From: JAVVTR01 sp036653535
Lineage (GTDB): Bacteria > Bacteroidota > Bacteroidia > Bacteroidales > P3
Length of the DNA: 64,000 bases
Direction of reading: 5' to 3'
Assembly: GCA_036653535.1 (NCBI GenBank)
Contig: JAVVTR010000002.1
Span: 62,001-126,000, forward strand
Part shown: in pieces, positions 9,841 through 19,139 of the stretch
Layout: each line of letters opens with the position of its first letter
How positions within the stretch are numbered: position 1 is the stretch's first letter
Notes under the pieces: generated by a model
What the model saw: the letters and a program-made list of their open reading frames with translations, nothing else
Told to the model about the DNA's origin: nothing
Database searches by the model: none
Position numbers and translations under genes: made by a program

Positions 9841-10680
9841 TTAATTTTGAGATTCTCTGAAATATTGGTAAATTTTTATACATTCCGCCGCCGGTTTTAC
9901 ATCATGTACTCTTAAAATATGGGCGCCTTGTGTCAAAGCTAAGGTGTTGACTATAGAAGTTGCGTTCAACATATCTTCCGGACGACCATTTAAAGGTTTC
10001 CAAAGCATAGATTTTCGAGATAAACCAACTAAAATAGGCGCTTTGAAAATTTTAAAATCTTTTAGGTCGGATAGCAAACGATAATTGTGCTCTATGGTTT
10101 TTCCAAATCCAAATCCGGGATCTATAATAATATCGTGGACCCCTGTTTGATAGGCTAATTCTACTCTTTGCGCAAAATAGCGTATAAGATCTGTAGTAAC
10201 ATGCTCATAGGTCGGATTTTGTTGCATGTTTTCCGGACGGTTTTGAATGTGCATCAGAATGTACGGAACCTGTAAACGAGCTACCGTATGGAGCATATTA
10301 TCATCGTAGGTTCCTCCGGAAATATCATTGATAATATCGGCTCCTTCTTCTACACATTTTTGAGCAATATCGGCACGAAAGGTATCGATGGAAATAATAA
10401 GTTTAGGAAAGTGTTTGACAATTTCTTTGAGCGGATTTTTTATGCGTCTCCATTCTTCCTCCTGGGATGGAAGATCCGTGCCTGGGCGAGTAGAAACAGC
10501 ACCTATATCTAAAATATCCATTCCATCGCAGCACATTTGATCTATTTTCGCTATAGCATCATTGGTATTAGCACAGCGACTTTCCGCAAAAAAAGAATCG
10601 GGAGTCAAATTTAGTATCCCCATGACTTTTGGGGTGTTGAGATAATATAGATGTCCTTTGATTTTAAGGCTATAACCCAT
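9841..10680 (-). CDS. folP: Dihydropteroate synthase
   Basis: About 279 residues; condenses p-aminobenzoate with dihydropterin pyrophosphate in folate synthesis (cytoplasm, TIM barrel). Motifs in order are VMGILNLTPDSFF, DIGAVSTRPG, IISIDTF, INDISGG, IIDPGFGFGKT, the SRKS loop and a C-terminal RVHDV. Two in-frame ATGs exist, at 10695 and 10680. The later one is preferred because a promoter match at 10705-10737 would put transcription start only about 5 nt before the earlier ATG. First gene of the folP-cdaA pair, divergent from the DUF1599 gene. Confidence 0.96.
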   Translation of the reverse strand: MGYSLKIKGHLYYLNTPKVMGILNLTPDSFFAESRCANTNDAIAKIDQMCCDGMDILDIGAVSTRPGTDLPSQEEEWRRIKNPLKEIVKHFPKLIISIDTFRADIAQKCVEEGADIINDISGGTYDDNMLHTVARLQVPYILMHIQNRPENMQQNPTYEHVTTDLIRYFAQRVELAYQTGVHDIIIDPGFGFGKTIEHNYRLLSDLKDFKIFKAPILVGLSRKSMLWKPLNGRPEDMLNATSIVNTLALTQGAHILRVHDVKPAAECIKIYQYFRESQN

Positions 10681-10702
10681 AGTGGCAGCAAGCATTTATA
10701 AG

Positions 10703-10734
10703 TTGCGAATATAGTAAGAATTATGTACTTTTGC
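10703..10734 (+). promoter_or_regulatory. DUF1599 gene promoter
   Basis: TTG at 10703-10705, a 20-nt spacer and TACTTTTGC at 10726-10734, a full -7 match. The leader to the ATG at 10754 would be about 15 nt. It overlaps the folP promoter almost completely. Confidence 0.6.
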
Positions 10735-10737
10735 AAA
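10705..10737 (-). promoter_or_regulatory. folP promoter
   Basis: Read on the minus strand: TTTG (10737 to 10734), a 20-nt spacer, then TATATTCGC (10713 to 10705), one mismatch from TAnnTTTGC. Its -33 element shares bases with the -7 box of the oppositely directed DUF1599 promoter. Confidence 0.5.
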
Positions 10738-10753
10738 TAAATATTATCAATTT

Positions 10754-11314
10754 ATGGAGGCCTCTCTAACTAACCAAGAGTATGCTGAGGTAATTTCTGA
10801 ATGCAGAAAATTATATGAGGCAAAACTAAAGGATTACGGCACGGCGTGGCATGTATTACGACCGAGTTCCCTTACGGATCAAATCTATATTAAGGTTAAT
10901 CGTATTAGAAATATTCAAATACATTGCAATCAGAAAATAGAAGAGGATATTCGAGGGGAGTTTATTGGTGTAATCAACTATTCTATCATTGCGTTAATAC
11001 AATTAGAAATTGGATTTGAAGAAGTGCCTATTTCTACGGATATAGCATTGGAAAAATACGATAAATACGCAGGCCAAGCTTTCGATTTGATGAGTAATAA
11101 AAATCACGATTATGGAGAAGCTTGGCGAAATATGAGGATAAGTTCTTTGGTGGATATTATTTTGATGAAAATTCTAAGAGTAAAGCAAATAGAAGATCTT
11201 CACGGTAAAACGGTGGTGTCGGAAGGCTTAGATGCGAATTATTTCGACATGTTAAACTATGCCGTTTTTTCCTTAATTAAATTAAACGAGGCGGAGTCTA
11301 TACCAAGGGTATAA
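10754..11314 (+). CDS. DUF1599 protein (internal duplication)
   Basis: A 186-residue cytoplasmic protein of the DUF1599 family, a nucleotide-modification-associated domain whose biochemical role in Bacteroidota is not settled. The sequence is an evident tandem duplication: residues about 17-85 and 100-180 share the pattern K-x2-DYG-x-AW-x3-R-x-SSL-x-D-x-I-x2-K (KDYGTAWHVLRPSSLTDQI against HDYGEAWRNMRISSLVDII). It opens a plus-strand run (DoxX-like, tpiA, prmA) and is divergent from folP, a neighbourhood seen in other Bacteroidota. Confidence 0.88.
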   Translation: MEASLTNQEYAEVISECRKLYEAKLKDYGTAWHVLRPSSLTDQIYIKVNRIRNIQIHCNQKIEEDIRGEFIGVINYSIIALIQLEIGFEEVPISTDIALEKYDKYAGQAFDLMSNKNHDYGEAWRNMRISSLVDIILMKILRVKQIEDLHGKTVVSEGLDANYFDMLNYAVFSLIKLNEAESIPRV

Positions 11315-11362
11315 ACTAAATAAAGTTTCTTGTTTCGAGTATATATAAATAGATAATTATAA

Positions 11363-12661
11363 ATGAAAAAAATAAATTTTTCTCATTGGATGTATTCTTA
11401 TATTTTAGTTTTTTTTACTATTCTTTTATCGGGGGCTATATTTTTCATAAAAGAGTATAGCGTTTTGTTTTTGATACTATTAATAGTAAATATCTTCTTT
11501 TGTTTTTTGCATCGAAAAATGTTTGAACATTCTGTAGTGTCTATTGTTCGCACCTTGGTTGGAGCTCTTTTTATTTTTTCCGGATTTGTCAAAGGTGTGG
11601 ATCCTATAGGGACGCAATATGTTATTTACGACTATTTAGAGGCTTATCATTTACCTTGTTTGTTAGATTTATCTCTTCTTTTTTCTTTTCTTTTGAACCT
11701 ACTTGAATTTACGGTTGGAGTTGCCTTATTGTTGAATGTGCGTATTAAATTCTTTGCAATAATAGCAGCTTTAATGATGATAGTCTTTACGGCTACCACT
11801 TGGTACGATGCAGTTGCGAATCCGGTTCCAGATTGTGGATGCTTTGGCAAGGCTGTTATTTTAACCAATTGGCAAACGTTTTACAAAAATTTAGTATTAG
11901 ATGCTTTCGTTCTGATTTTATTATTTTCCATGGGGCGGATTCGTTATAAATACCCCATGCGTGTGGAGATTTGGATTCTATTGTTGACCATTATTTTATT
12001 TTTAGGTTTTCAAACTTATAACTATAGATATTTGCCTTGCATCAATTTTTTAGATTGGAAAGTAGGAAATAGAATGTTGCCCAAAAATCCACTTCCGGTT
12101 CAAAATTATTTAACCTATAAAAACAAAACGACGGGAGAAATTAAAGAGTATCTTTACACACAATGTCCTTTTTCTGATCCTCAATGGGTAAATGAATGGG
12201 AATTTGTTAGTAGACGGGATGTGGACCCCAACCCTCAAAAGATGAATGTTTCTATTATGGAAAAATATGAAGAGGAAGATGCAGGGGAAGACGTGACACG
12301 TTATTTATTTTCGCAAAAGGATTTTCATTTCGTTATAGTGGCCTACGATTTATCTAAAATGGATTTAAATGGGTTGAAAAAGATGCTATCTGTAATGCAA
12401 AAAATGGAGATAGCAGGCTATGATTATTGTGTACTAACCTCCTCCTCTGTAAAAGAAGCAGAAGCATTAAAAGAAAAATTAGGGATGCCCGATTTGCGTT
12501 TTTACTATTCGGATGATACTGCTTTAAAGGGAATGATTCGTTCGAATCCCGGCCTTCTATTGTTTAAGGATTCCGTCATTTTGGGGGCATGGGCTTGGAG
12601 AAATCTTCCACAGGCAGAAGAGATAAATTTTGCCACTTTGGTTAAAAAAAATTATAAGTAA
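11363..12661 (+). CDS. DoxX/MauE-like membrane protein (BT_3928 family)
   Basis: 432 residues. The N-terminal half is membrane-embedded, with about six to eight hydrophobic helices up to residue 225, in the DoxX/MauE style (LFIFSGFVKGVDPIGTQY; DCGCFGKA with two Cys near residue 155). The C-terminal half is soluble and resembles a thioredoxin-like fold without a CxxC at the expected site. The usual position immediately before tpiA (17 bp here) is retained. MauE/DoxX relatives deal with quinone or disulfide chemistry, but the substrate here is unknown. Confidence 0.82.
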   Translation: MKKINFSHWMYSYILVFFTILLSGAIFFIKEYSVLFLILLIVNIFFCFLHRKMFEHSVVSIVRTLVGALFIFSGFVKGVDPIGTQYVIYDYLEAYHLPCLLDLSLLFSFLLNLLEFTVGVALLLNVRIKFFAIIAALMMIVFTATTWYDAVANPVPDCGCFGKAVILTNWQTFYKNLVLDAFVLILLFSMGRIRYKYPMRVEIWILLLTIILFLGFQTYNYRYLPCINFLDWKVGNRMLPKNPLPVQNYLTYKNKTTGEIKEYLYTQCPFSDPQWVNEWEFVSRRDVDPNPQKMNVSIMEKYEEEDAGEDVTRYLFSQKDFHFVIVAYDLSKMDLNGLKKMLSVMQKMEIAGYDYCVLTSSSVKEAEALKEKLGMPDLRFYYSDDTALKGMIRSNPGLLLFKDSVILGAWAWRNLPQAEEINFATLVKKNYK

Positions 12662-12678
12662 TAAAAAAACACTAAGGG

Positions 12679-13455
12679 ATGAGAAGAAAAATTGTAGCTG
12701 GCAATTGGAAGATGAATAAGACTTTCCAAGGCGCAGAAGAATTATTAAATGAATTGGCAGAACGAATGGAAACAGGGGCCACTTCGCATAATGTAGAGGC
12801 CTTAGTATGCCCTCCATTTTTGTATATGGAAATGGCGTTAGATCTTTGTGTTACAGATGAAGGGGAGTCGCTTTTTGGCGTTGGAGTGCAAGATGTAAGT
12901 GAGCATGAACAAGGTGCTTATACTGGAGAAATTTCTGCAGATATGTTGGCTTCCATGGGTGTTGAATATTGTATTGTTGGTCATTCTGAGCGAAGAAAAT
13001 ATTTTAAAGAAACCGACGAGCAGATTGGTCGGAAAGTAGAACGTTTGTTGGAAAATAAAATAACCCCTATTGTGTGCTGTGGAGAATCGTTAGAAGACAG
13101 GGAAAATCAGCGATATTTTGAGGTTATAGAGGCTCAATTAGAAAAAGGCTTATTTGCATTAAAGCCATTAGATTTTGTTCAACTAATACTTGCATACGAA
13201 CCGGTTTGGGCCATAGGTACAGGAAAAACAGCCACTCCCGAGCAGGCGCAAGAGGTACATGCTTTTATAAGAAATAAAATTCAAGACAAATACGGAAAAG
13301 AAATAGCACGGAAAATACCTATTTTGTACGGAGGAAGTTGTAATGCAAAAAATGCTTCCGATTTATTTGCACAAGCAGATATAGATGGAGGTTTAATAGG
13401 TGGAGCTGCATTAAAAGCAGATGATTTTCTAAAAATTATTAATTCTTTTGAATAG
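12679..13455 (+). CDS. tpiA: Triosephosphate isomerase
   Basis: A 258-residue TIM-barrel enzyme interconverting dihydroxyacetone phosphate and glyceraldehyde 3-phosphate. Signature residues are GNWKMNK (catalytic Asn and Lys) at the N-terminus, VGHSERR with the electrophilic His, AYEPVWAIGTG with the catalytic Glu, and the phosphate-binding YGGSCNAKN and GGLIGGAAL. Length is normal. It is translated 17 bp after the DoxX-like gene. A small perfect hairpin follows at 13478-13494 without a strong T tract. Confidence 0.98.
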   Translation: MRRKIVAGNWKMNKTFQGAEELLNELAERMETGATSHNVEALVCPPFLYMEMALDLCVTDEGESLFGVGVQDVSEHEQGAYTGEISADMLASMGVEYCIVGHSERRKYFKETDEQIGRKVERLLENKITPIVCCGESLEDRENQRYFEVIEAQLEKGLFALKPLDFVQLILAYEPVWAIGTGKTATPEQAQEVHAFIRNKIQDKYGKEIARKIPILYGGSCNAKNASDLFAQADIDGGLIGGAALKADDFLKIINSFE

Positions 13456-13477
13456 GCTAATTTTAAATACCATCTAA

Positions 13478-13494
13478 GTCTAATCCAATTAGAC
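13478..13494. other. Short perfect hairpin between tpiA and prmA
   Basis: GTCTAAT (13478-13484) and ATTAGAC (13488-13494) with loop CCA. There is no downstream T run on the plus strand, so it is a poor terminator; it may be an RNA-processing or stability element. Confidence 0.4.
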
Positions 13495-13529
13495 CATTTC
13501 AAAATATTCCTTAGAAAAAAGGTAACATT

Positions 13530-14357
13530 ATGGATTATTATCAAATAAGCATTTATCATCATTTGACAGAGGATGCAGTGGATTTGTGTATAGATGATTT
13601 GGGTGGAATAGGTTTTGAATCTTTTGAAGAAAAAGCAGATGTTATTATAGCTTATATTTCGAAAGAAAACTACCAAATAGAAGCATTGAATTTATGTTTA
13701 TCCTCTTACGGGGGAGTAGATAAATGCGAAACTGTTTTGGTTCCAGATCAAGATTGGAATGCTGTTTGGGAAGCTAATTATAAGGGGGTTCGATTTGATA
13801 ATTTTTGTTTTATTCATGCCCCTTCTCATAATTTATTACCCGAGGTAAAACATAATATAGAAATTGAACCTAAGATGTCTTTTGGTACGGCACACCATCC
13901 AACAACAGCTTTAATGATCCGCTTTTTAGAGAAAGATACGGTAAGAGGGAAAGAGGTTTTGGATATGGGGTGTGGAACCGGAATCTTGGCCATTTTGGCA
14001 TATAAAGAAGGCGCTTCCAAAGTGGTGGCTATTGATAATGATAATTGGGCTTACAAAAACAGTGTAGAAAATGCAAGGCGCAATCAGGCACTCCCTATAG
14101 AAATTATTCAAGCAGATGCAGCAGTATTGAAAAATAGGCATTTTGATGTTATTATAGCCAATATTAATCGTAATATTCTATTAAGAGATATATGTATTTA
14201 TGCCGATTGTTTACCAGTTTCAGGAAATTTATATTTGAGCGGGTTTTATGAAAGGGATGTAGAGAAGATAGAAGAAGAGTGCAATGCACACAAATTGTTT
14301 TGTGTCTCTCATGAAAATCTTGACGAATGGGTTGCATTGAAATTTGTAAAGAAATAA
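13530..14357 (+). CDS. prmA: Ribosomal protein L11 methyltransferase
   Basis: A 275-residue SAM-dependent methyltransferase that trimethylates L11. An N-terminal substrate-recognition domain (about 1-100) is followed by the class I methyltransferase domain: MSFGTAHHPTTALM, motif I VLDMGCGTGILAILA, acidic AIDND, motif IV VIIANINRNILL (NxN form). C-terminal SGFYERDVEKIEE is typical. The next gene begins 2 nt after the stop, or overlaps it if an earlier ATG is used. Confidence 0.95.
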   Translation: MDYYQISIYHHLTEDAVDLCIDDLGGIGFESFEEKADVIIAYISKENYQIEALNLCLSSYGGVDKCETVLVPDQDWNAVWEANYKGVRFDNFCFIHAPSHNLLPEVKHNIEIEPKMSFGTAHHPTTALMIRFLEKDTVRGKEVLDMGCGTGILAILAYKEGASKVVAIDNDNWAYKNSVENARRNQALPIEIIQADAAVLKNRHFDVIIANINRNILLRDICIYADCLPVSGNLYLSGFYERDVEKIEEECNAHKLFCVSHENLDEWVALKFVKK

Positions 14358-14359
14358 AA

Positions 14360-17300
14360 GTGGTACAGATACGAATAAAACGATGTTTTAAGTTCTTCTT
14401 TCTTCTTTTGTTATTGGAAATAAATTTTTCTTCTTCCGTATTTGCACAGCAGAAAGGAAATCCATTTGAAAATGTGGAGAATTTTCAAATGGATTTGATG
14501 ACTTTTATGCAGAAAAATCCTAATTTTAGTAAGGAAAAAAAACAACAAATTGCTCAAGAAGTATCGACCTACATTGCATATTATTCCACTTTAAATTTGG
14601 AAGATCAAACAACTATCTTGCAAATAAGTAAAAAAGCCTTACAAAATAATCTTACTATTTTTCCCGATTTATTTCGTTTTTATCTTACGTACCAAAAAGT
14701 GGGCGATAGTATTCCCTCTTCTCTAGACTCTTGGGTAGAAGCCTTAGATTCTTTATTAGAAACACACAAAATAAAAGAGTTTAATGCATTGGTGGATAAT
14801 TCCTTGCAGCTTATATCTGAAAGAGTTTTAAATAAAAGTACTTCTGCTACTTGGACTGTTTCTAATTTAGATCTTGTTTTTGCTAAATTACCAGAGCCAA
14901 ATTTTGTTTTTTCTTCTATCCGTTTAATTTGCAAGGCTTATGCCGACAGTTCTTGTATCTATAATACCAAAGGAACTTATTATCCGTTGAAAAAGGTATT
15001 TCTTGGTTCTGGTGGACGGGTTCATTGGTCAAGATCAGGCTTAGATAAGGATAGTTGCTATGCCATATTATCTAATTATCAACTTTCTTTAAACTTAGCC
15101 AAATATACGGCAGATAGTGTTTCTCTCTTTCACTCCACTTTATTTAGACAGCCACTATTCGGTTTTTTTTCCGATAAGTTAAGTGCATCTTCTAATCTTT
15201 CTGAAAGTATTTATCCACAGTTTATTTCCTATAATGATGATTTATATATTACCGATGTGTTTCCGAATATCGATATAAAGGGGCCCTATCAGCAGCAAGG
15301 AAAACGAACTTTTTTTGGAAAAGCAGATCAAATGGCGACGCTTTTCATTCGAAAGGATCATACTTATTTAGGACGCATAGTCTCCAATAATTTAATATTG
15401 AAAGAGGATAAAATCACCACTCCATTCGCTCAATTTTTTATGTATTTGGATCAGGATTCACTTTATAATAATGCCTGCGAAATACGTTATTCTAACACAG
15501 ATAGATCCTTTCAAATAGGTTATTCTCCTCGATTTAATGTAGACATGCCGTTTATGGATACTTACCATGGTCTTAGAATGAATTTTGAAACTATGATTTG
15601 GTACTTAGATCGTCAGCTGGCAGAAATAGGTATGTTTAAAATGGTAGATCGAAAAGGGATAGCTACGTTTAAATCGGTAGATTTATTTTCCACTCAAGAA
15701 ATGGGGGAAATTATGCAGGGAATGGATAGAAATCCATTGTTTTTATTGAAGCAACAATCCCAAAGGGAGGGAAGTAGACAATTAAACATTTCCGATATTG
15801 CTCTGAATTTTGGTATTTCGGAAACTTCTATTAAATCCCTTTTATTGAACATGGCTTCCATTGGCCTTTTAACTTACAATCCCGATGAAAACAAGGTAAA
15901 TCTTCTTCCCAAACTATTTCATGATTTAGCGGTTTCGACAGGCAATGTAGATTTTGATGTTTTGGAATTTATTTCCGGTAGTGAGGATTTAATAAAAGCT
16001 CATTTATATTTAGATAGTTTAAATCTACAGGTGATAGGAGTAGATAAAGTTTTTTTAAGTCGTAAACAAAATGTATATATCAAGCCCCAAGGAACCCTGG
16101 TAAATATATTAAAAAATAGAGATTTTAAATTTGATGGTTTCTTACACGGAGGCACCTTTGATTTTTATGTTAAAGATGCAAAATTTCAGTATAAAGATTT
16201 TAAAATAGAGATTGGCACCGTGGATACATTGTCGTTTTCTGTTCGTGCAAAAGATGCAAATGATAATAAAAAAGACTATCAGGTAAGTACCTTGCTTAAA
16301 TCTTTGTCGGGAGTTTTATATATAGATTCTTCTTTAAACAAGGGCGGAATTCAAAATTTTCCGGCATATCCCATTTTTGAAAGCACTATTCCATCTTATG
16401 TTTATTATAATGGAAAAGACATACAGGATGGCGTTTACACTACGGATTCCTTTTATTTTTTAGTAGATCCTTTTCGAATAGAACAATTAAATACGTTTGT
16501 TACAGATAGTATTCGTTTTGCAGGAACTCTTTTTTCTGCTGGTATTTTCCCTAACATAAAAGATGCTTTAGTGGTAATGCCCGATTTTTCCTTGGGATTT
16601 ACGAAAACATCCCCTTTGGAAGGATGGCCGGCTTATGGAATGCAAACTCGTTTTTTCCATAAATTAAGATTAGATAAACAAGGTTTAGTTGGTTCAGGTC
16701 AATTGGATTATTTAAATTCTACCACCAAGTCGAAACGAATGATTTTCCAACCTCATAACATGTATGCTATTGCCGACTCTTTTCGTATGGAAAATTATGT
16801 AGGATCTTCTATATCTTATCCTACCATAGAGGGGGTAAATACAAAAGTGGAATTTAATCCTTTGTGTTCTATTTATACCCTTAGCACTATAAAAGATTCG
16901 GCAGTTTATGTATTTGATGAAAAATGGAAATTTAATGGAACCTACCTGTTTTCTCCGGTTTTATCGAAGGCTAAAGGACTTTTAAGCAAGGGAAAAGAGG
17001 CTCAATTGTTTTCTCCATCTTTCGATTGGTCTTCTCGTTGGTTTACTTCCGACACCACTACTGTAAAAATATTTACGGTAGATGGAAAGAATAATTTGTT
17101 TTATTCTACTGGTTATTATGCAGAAATACAATTAGATGATCAAGAGGCAAAAATGGATGCTTATACGCAGCGTTCACCCGTATTATTTCCATTGAATGCT
17201 TATTTCACCAAGGTTTCTTCTCTGAAATGGAACTTTCGGGATAAGACGATAAATATGAAACATGGTTCGCCTATCTCTTTAGAAGAGACAACTGTCTTAG

Positions 17301-18931
17301 ATAATTTGCCATTAGCCTCTCTTTTTACAGCCAACATACCGGGAGAAAAGTATATTTCCATAAGAAAAGATCAAGACTCCTTAAATTTCACAACACAACA
17401 TTCCCTATTTAACTATGCCGACACCCTGCTTACAGTAGAAAATGTATATAAAATTTTGGTTGCAGATGCCCTTCTTGTTCCTTTTGCAAAGGAAGTAACC
17501 ATAGGCCCGAATGCTAAAATAAAGCCCTTAAAAGAAGCCCTATTGTTGTTCGATAAAGAAAATCCTGTTTATTCTTTTTATCGTGTTTCTGCCGATATAC
17601 TTTCGGCTAAAGATTATAAAGCTTCAGGCTTTTACAATTATAAGGCGCCTATGTTATCGAATCAACCCATTTATTTTTCGAATATAAGTCCGGATTTGTA
17701 TGGGCATTCTATGGCACAGACTTATATTCCTATAGATTCTAATCCTTTAAATTTAAGTAATGCATTTGAATATGTTGGTAAAATAAATATAAATGCAGCC
17801 CATCCGTTTGCTTTTTTTGATGGTACGCTTAGAATGAAGTATAGGTGTGAAAATATAGAGGAAGAACCAACCGTAGAGCCTACATTCATGGATACGGCTG
17901 TGAATATATTTAGTACTGGCATTCGATTTAAAAGTTATCTTAATCCAGATTCTATAGCTATTCCCATAGATCCTTCTACTCGCAATTGGAGTGGAAGAAC
18001 ATTGGGATGTGGATTTTATACACAGGCACATTCCGGTAATCCACAATTTGTTTTTTTGCAGCCGATTCGATCTACCGATATGCCCATAATATCGGCGGAA
18101 GGAAGTTTGCAGTTCTCTATGGAGAACAAGGCTTATAAAATAGTAGATACGAATAATATGGAGGCATTATCACTGCAATTATCGCATTGTTTTGCCACCG
18201 CTACAGATTTTATAAAATTAAATTTACGTACAGAGGAATTTCGATCGGAGTTTTATGGAAATCTTTCTAAAAATACGGAAGAGGAAAAATTTTTATTACA
18301 AACTGTTGCCGCTTTTGATTTTTATTTTAGCAAAGAGTTATTTAAGGAAATGGCTTCCGTCCTTAATAAAAATATTAATTTAACAGGGGCAGACTTGGCG
18401 AACCGTCCTCTTTTTAAGTCGTATGTTTACAAAAAGAATTCAGAAAAAGAATCTCAGCGGATAGAATGCGACATTAATACTTATGGCTCTTATACAAAAA
18501 TTCCAGATGCTTTACGGCATTCTCTTCTCTTTTCCAATTTATTCTTGGAATGGAAGGAAGAAGAGCAGGCTTATGTGTCGAAAGGACAGGCAGAATTAGT
18601 TTCCGTAGACGAAAGTCCCATTGGTAAGCAGATGAAAGTGTATCTGAAAATTACTCGTACTCGTAGAGGAGATCAGGTAGATATTTATATAGAAGCAAGC
18701 CGATTTTCGTGGTTTTATATAAGTTATTCGGATCATTTTTTGCAAATTATTTCTTCAGATATGGCTTTTAATAATATGCTTTCCCAAGTAAAAATCGGAA
18801 AACGAAAAAGGGCAAAGTATGAATTTAGTTTATCCACATTAAGAAAAAGGAATAACTTTGTTTATTCTATGGAGCAAGGGAGTAATTTTGAGGATGAAGC
18901 AGAGTCGCAGGAACGACAGGAAGAAGAATAA
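14360..18931 (+). CDS. Large exported protein of unknown function
   Basis: About 1523 residues. Start uncertain: a GTG at 14360, 2 nt after the prmA stop, gives a well-formed signal peptide (basic IRIKR, hydrophobic FFFLLLLLE, cleavage near VFAQQ); an in-frame ATG at 14327 inside prmA would give 1534 residues with an unusually long n-region. After the signal comes an alpha-helical N-terminal part (to about residue 200). A possible winged-helix-like segment lies near residues 475-520 (NISDIALNFGISETSIKSLLL). Then follow roughly 900 residues rich in short beta strands with repeated inward pointers such as DSIRFAGTLFSAG. The tail is acidic. There is no lipobox or type IX signal. I do not recognise the family; a periplasmic or surface scaffold is inference. 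Confidence 0.8.
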   Translation: MVQIRIKRCFKFFFLLLLLEINFSSSVFAQQKGNPFENVENFQMDLMTFMQKNPNFSKEKKQQIAQEVSTYIAYYSTLNLEDQTTILQISKKALQNNLTIFPDLFRFYLTYQKVGDSIPSSLDSWVEALDSLLETHKIKEFNALVDNSLQLISERVLNKSTSATWTVSNLDLVFAKLPEPNFVFSSIRLICKAYADSSCIYNTKGTYYPLKKVFLGSGGRVHWSRSGLDKDSCYAILSNYQLSLNLAKYTADSVSLFHSTLFRQPLFGFFSDKLSASSNLSESIYPQFISYNDDLYITDVFPNIDIKGPYQQQGKRTFFGKADQMATLFIRKDHTYLGRIVSNNLILKEDKITTPFAQFFMYLDQDSLYNNACEIRYSNTDRSFQIGYSPRFNVDMPFMDTYHGLRMNFETMIWYLDRQLAEIGMFKMVDRKGIATFKSVDLFSTQEMGEIMQGMDRNPLFLLKQQSQREGSRQLNISDIALNFGISETSIKSLLLNMASIGLLTYNPDENKVNLLPKLFHDLAVSTGNVDFDVLEFISGSEDLIKAHLYLDSLNLQVIGVDKVFLSRKQNVYIKPQGTLVNILKNRDFKFDGFLHGGTFDFYVKDAKFQYKDFKIEIGTVDTLSFSVRAKDANDNKKDYQVSTLLKSLSGVLYIDSSLNKGGIQNFPAYPIFESTIPSYVYYNGKDIQDGVYTTDSFYFLVDPFRIEQLNTFVTDSIRFAGTLFSAGIFPNIKDALVVMPDFSLGFTKTSPLEGWPAYGMQTRFFHKLRLDKQGLVGSGQLDYLNSTTKSKRMIFQPHNMYAIADSFRMENYVGSSISYPTIEGVNTKVEFNPLCSIYTLSTIKDSAVYVFDEKWKFNGTYLFSPVLSKAKGLLSKGKEAQLFSPSFDWSSRWFTSDTTTVKIFTVDGKNNLFYSTGYYAEIQLDDQEAKMDAYTQRSPVLFPLNAYFTKVSSLKWNFRDKTINMKHGSPISLEETTVLDNLPLASLFTANIPGEKYISIRKDQDSLNFTTQHSLFNYADTLLTVENVYKILVADALLVPFAKEVTIGPNAKIKPLKEALLLFDKENPVYSFYRVSADILSAKDYKASGFYNYKAPMLSNQPIYFSNISPDLYGHSMAQTYIPIDSNPLNLSNAFEYVGKININAAHPFAFFDGTLRMKYRCENIEEEPTVEPTFMDTAVNIFSTGIRFKSYLNPDSIAIPIDPSTRNWSGRTLGCGFYTQAHSGNPQFVFLQPIRSTDMPIISAEGSLQFSMENKAYKIVDTNNMEALSLQLSHCFATATDFIKLNLRTEEFRSEFYGNLSKNTEEEKFLLQTVAAFDFYFSKELFKEMASVLNKNINLTGADLANRPLFKSYVYKKNSEKESQRIECDINTYGSYTKIPDALRHSLLFSNLFLEWKEEEQAYVSKGQAELVSVDESPIGKQMKVYLKITRTRRGDQVDIYIEASRFSWFYISYSDHFLQIISSDMAFNNMLSQVKIGKRKRAKYEFSLSTLRKRNNFVYSMEQGSNFEDEAESQERQEEE

Positions 18932-19139
18932 TATTTCATACGAAAATAATTTTAATAAATAGGACGTATAGAACGATTGTGTTAAGTCGAAGTAGAATCA
19001 AAATGCAGTTTTGAGCTTTGTTGAGGCGAACAATCTTCGGCTTTGTCCAACTCCACTTGGGGAGAGTTGTTTCCATGTTCTTAGTTGAGCTAAGAAGTTC
19101 CAAGTGTGGGTATTCCCAAAACAAAAAAAAGATAAAAAT
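18932..19139. other. Structured intergenic segment of unknown nature
   Basis: 208 bp between the large exported protein and plsY, visibly less AT-rich than other spacers. It holds perfect hairpins on both strands (TTCTTAG/CTAAGAA at 19078-19096; CAACTC/GAGTTG at 19048-19069). A 62-codon minus-strand frame (18936-19124) looks unlike random antisense. It could be a dispersed intergenic repeat, a small RNA or a tiny gene; no tRNA-like fold is seen. Confidence 0.4.
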
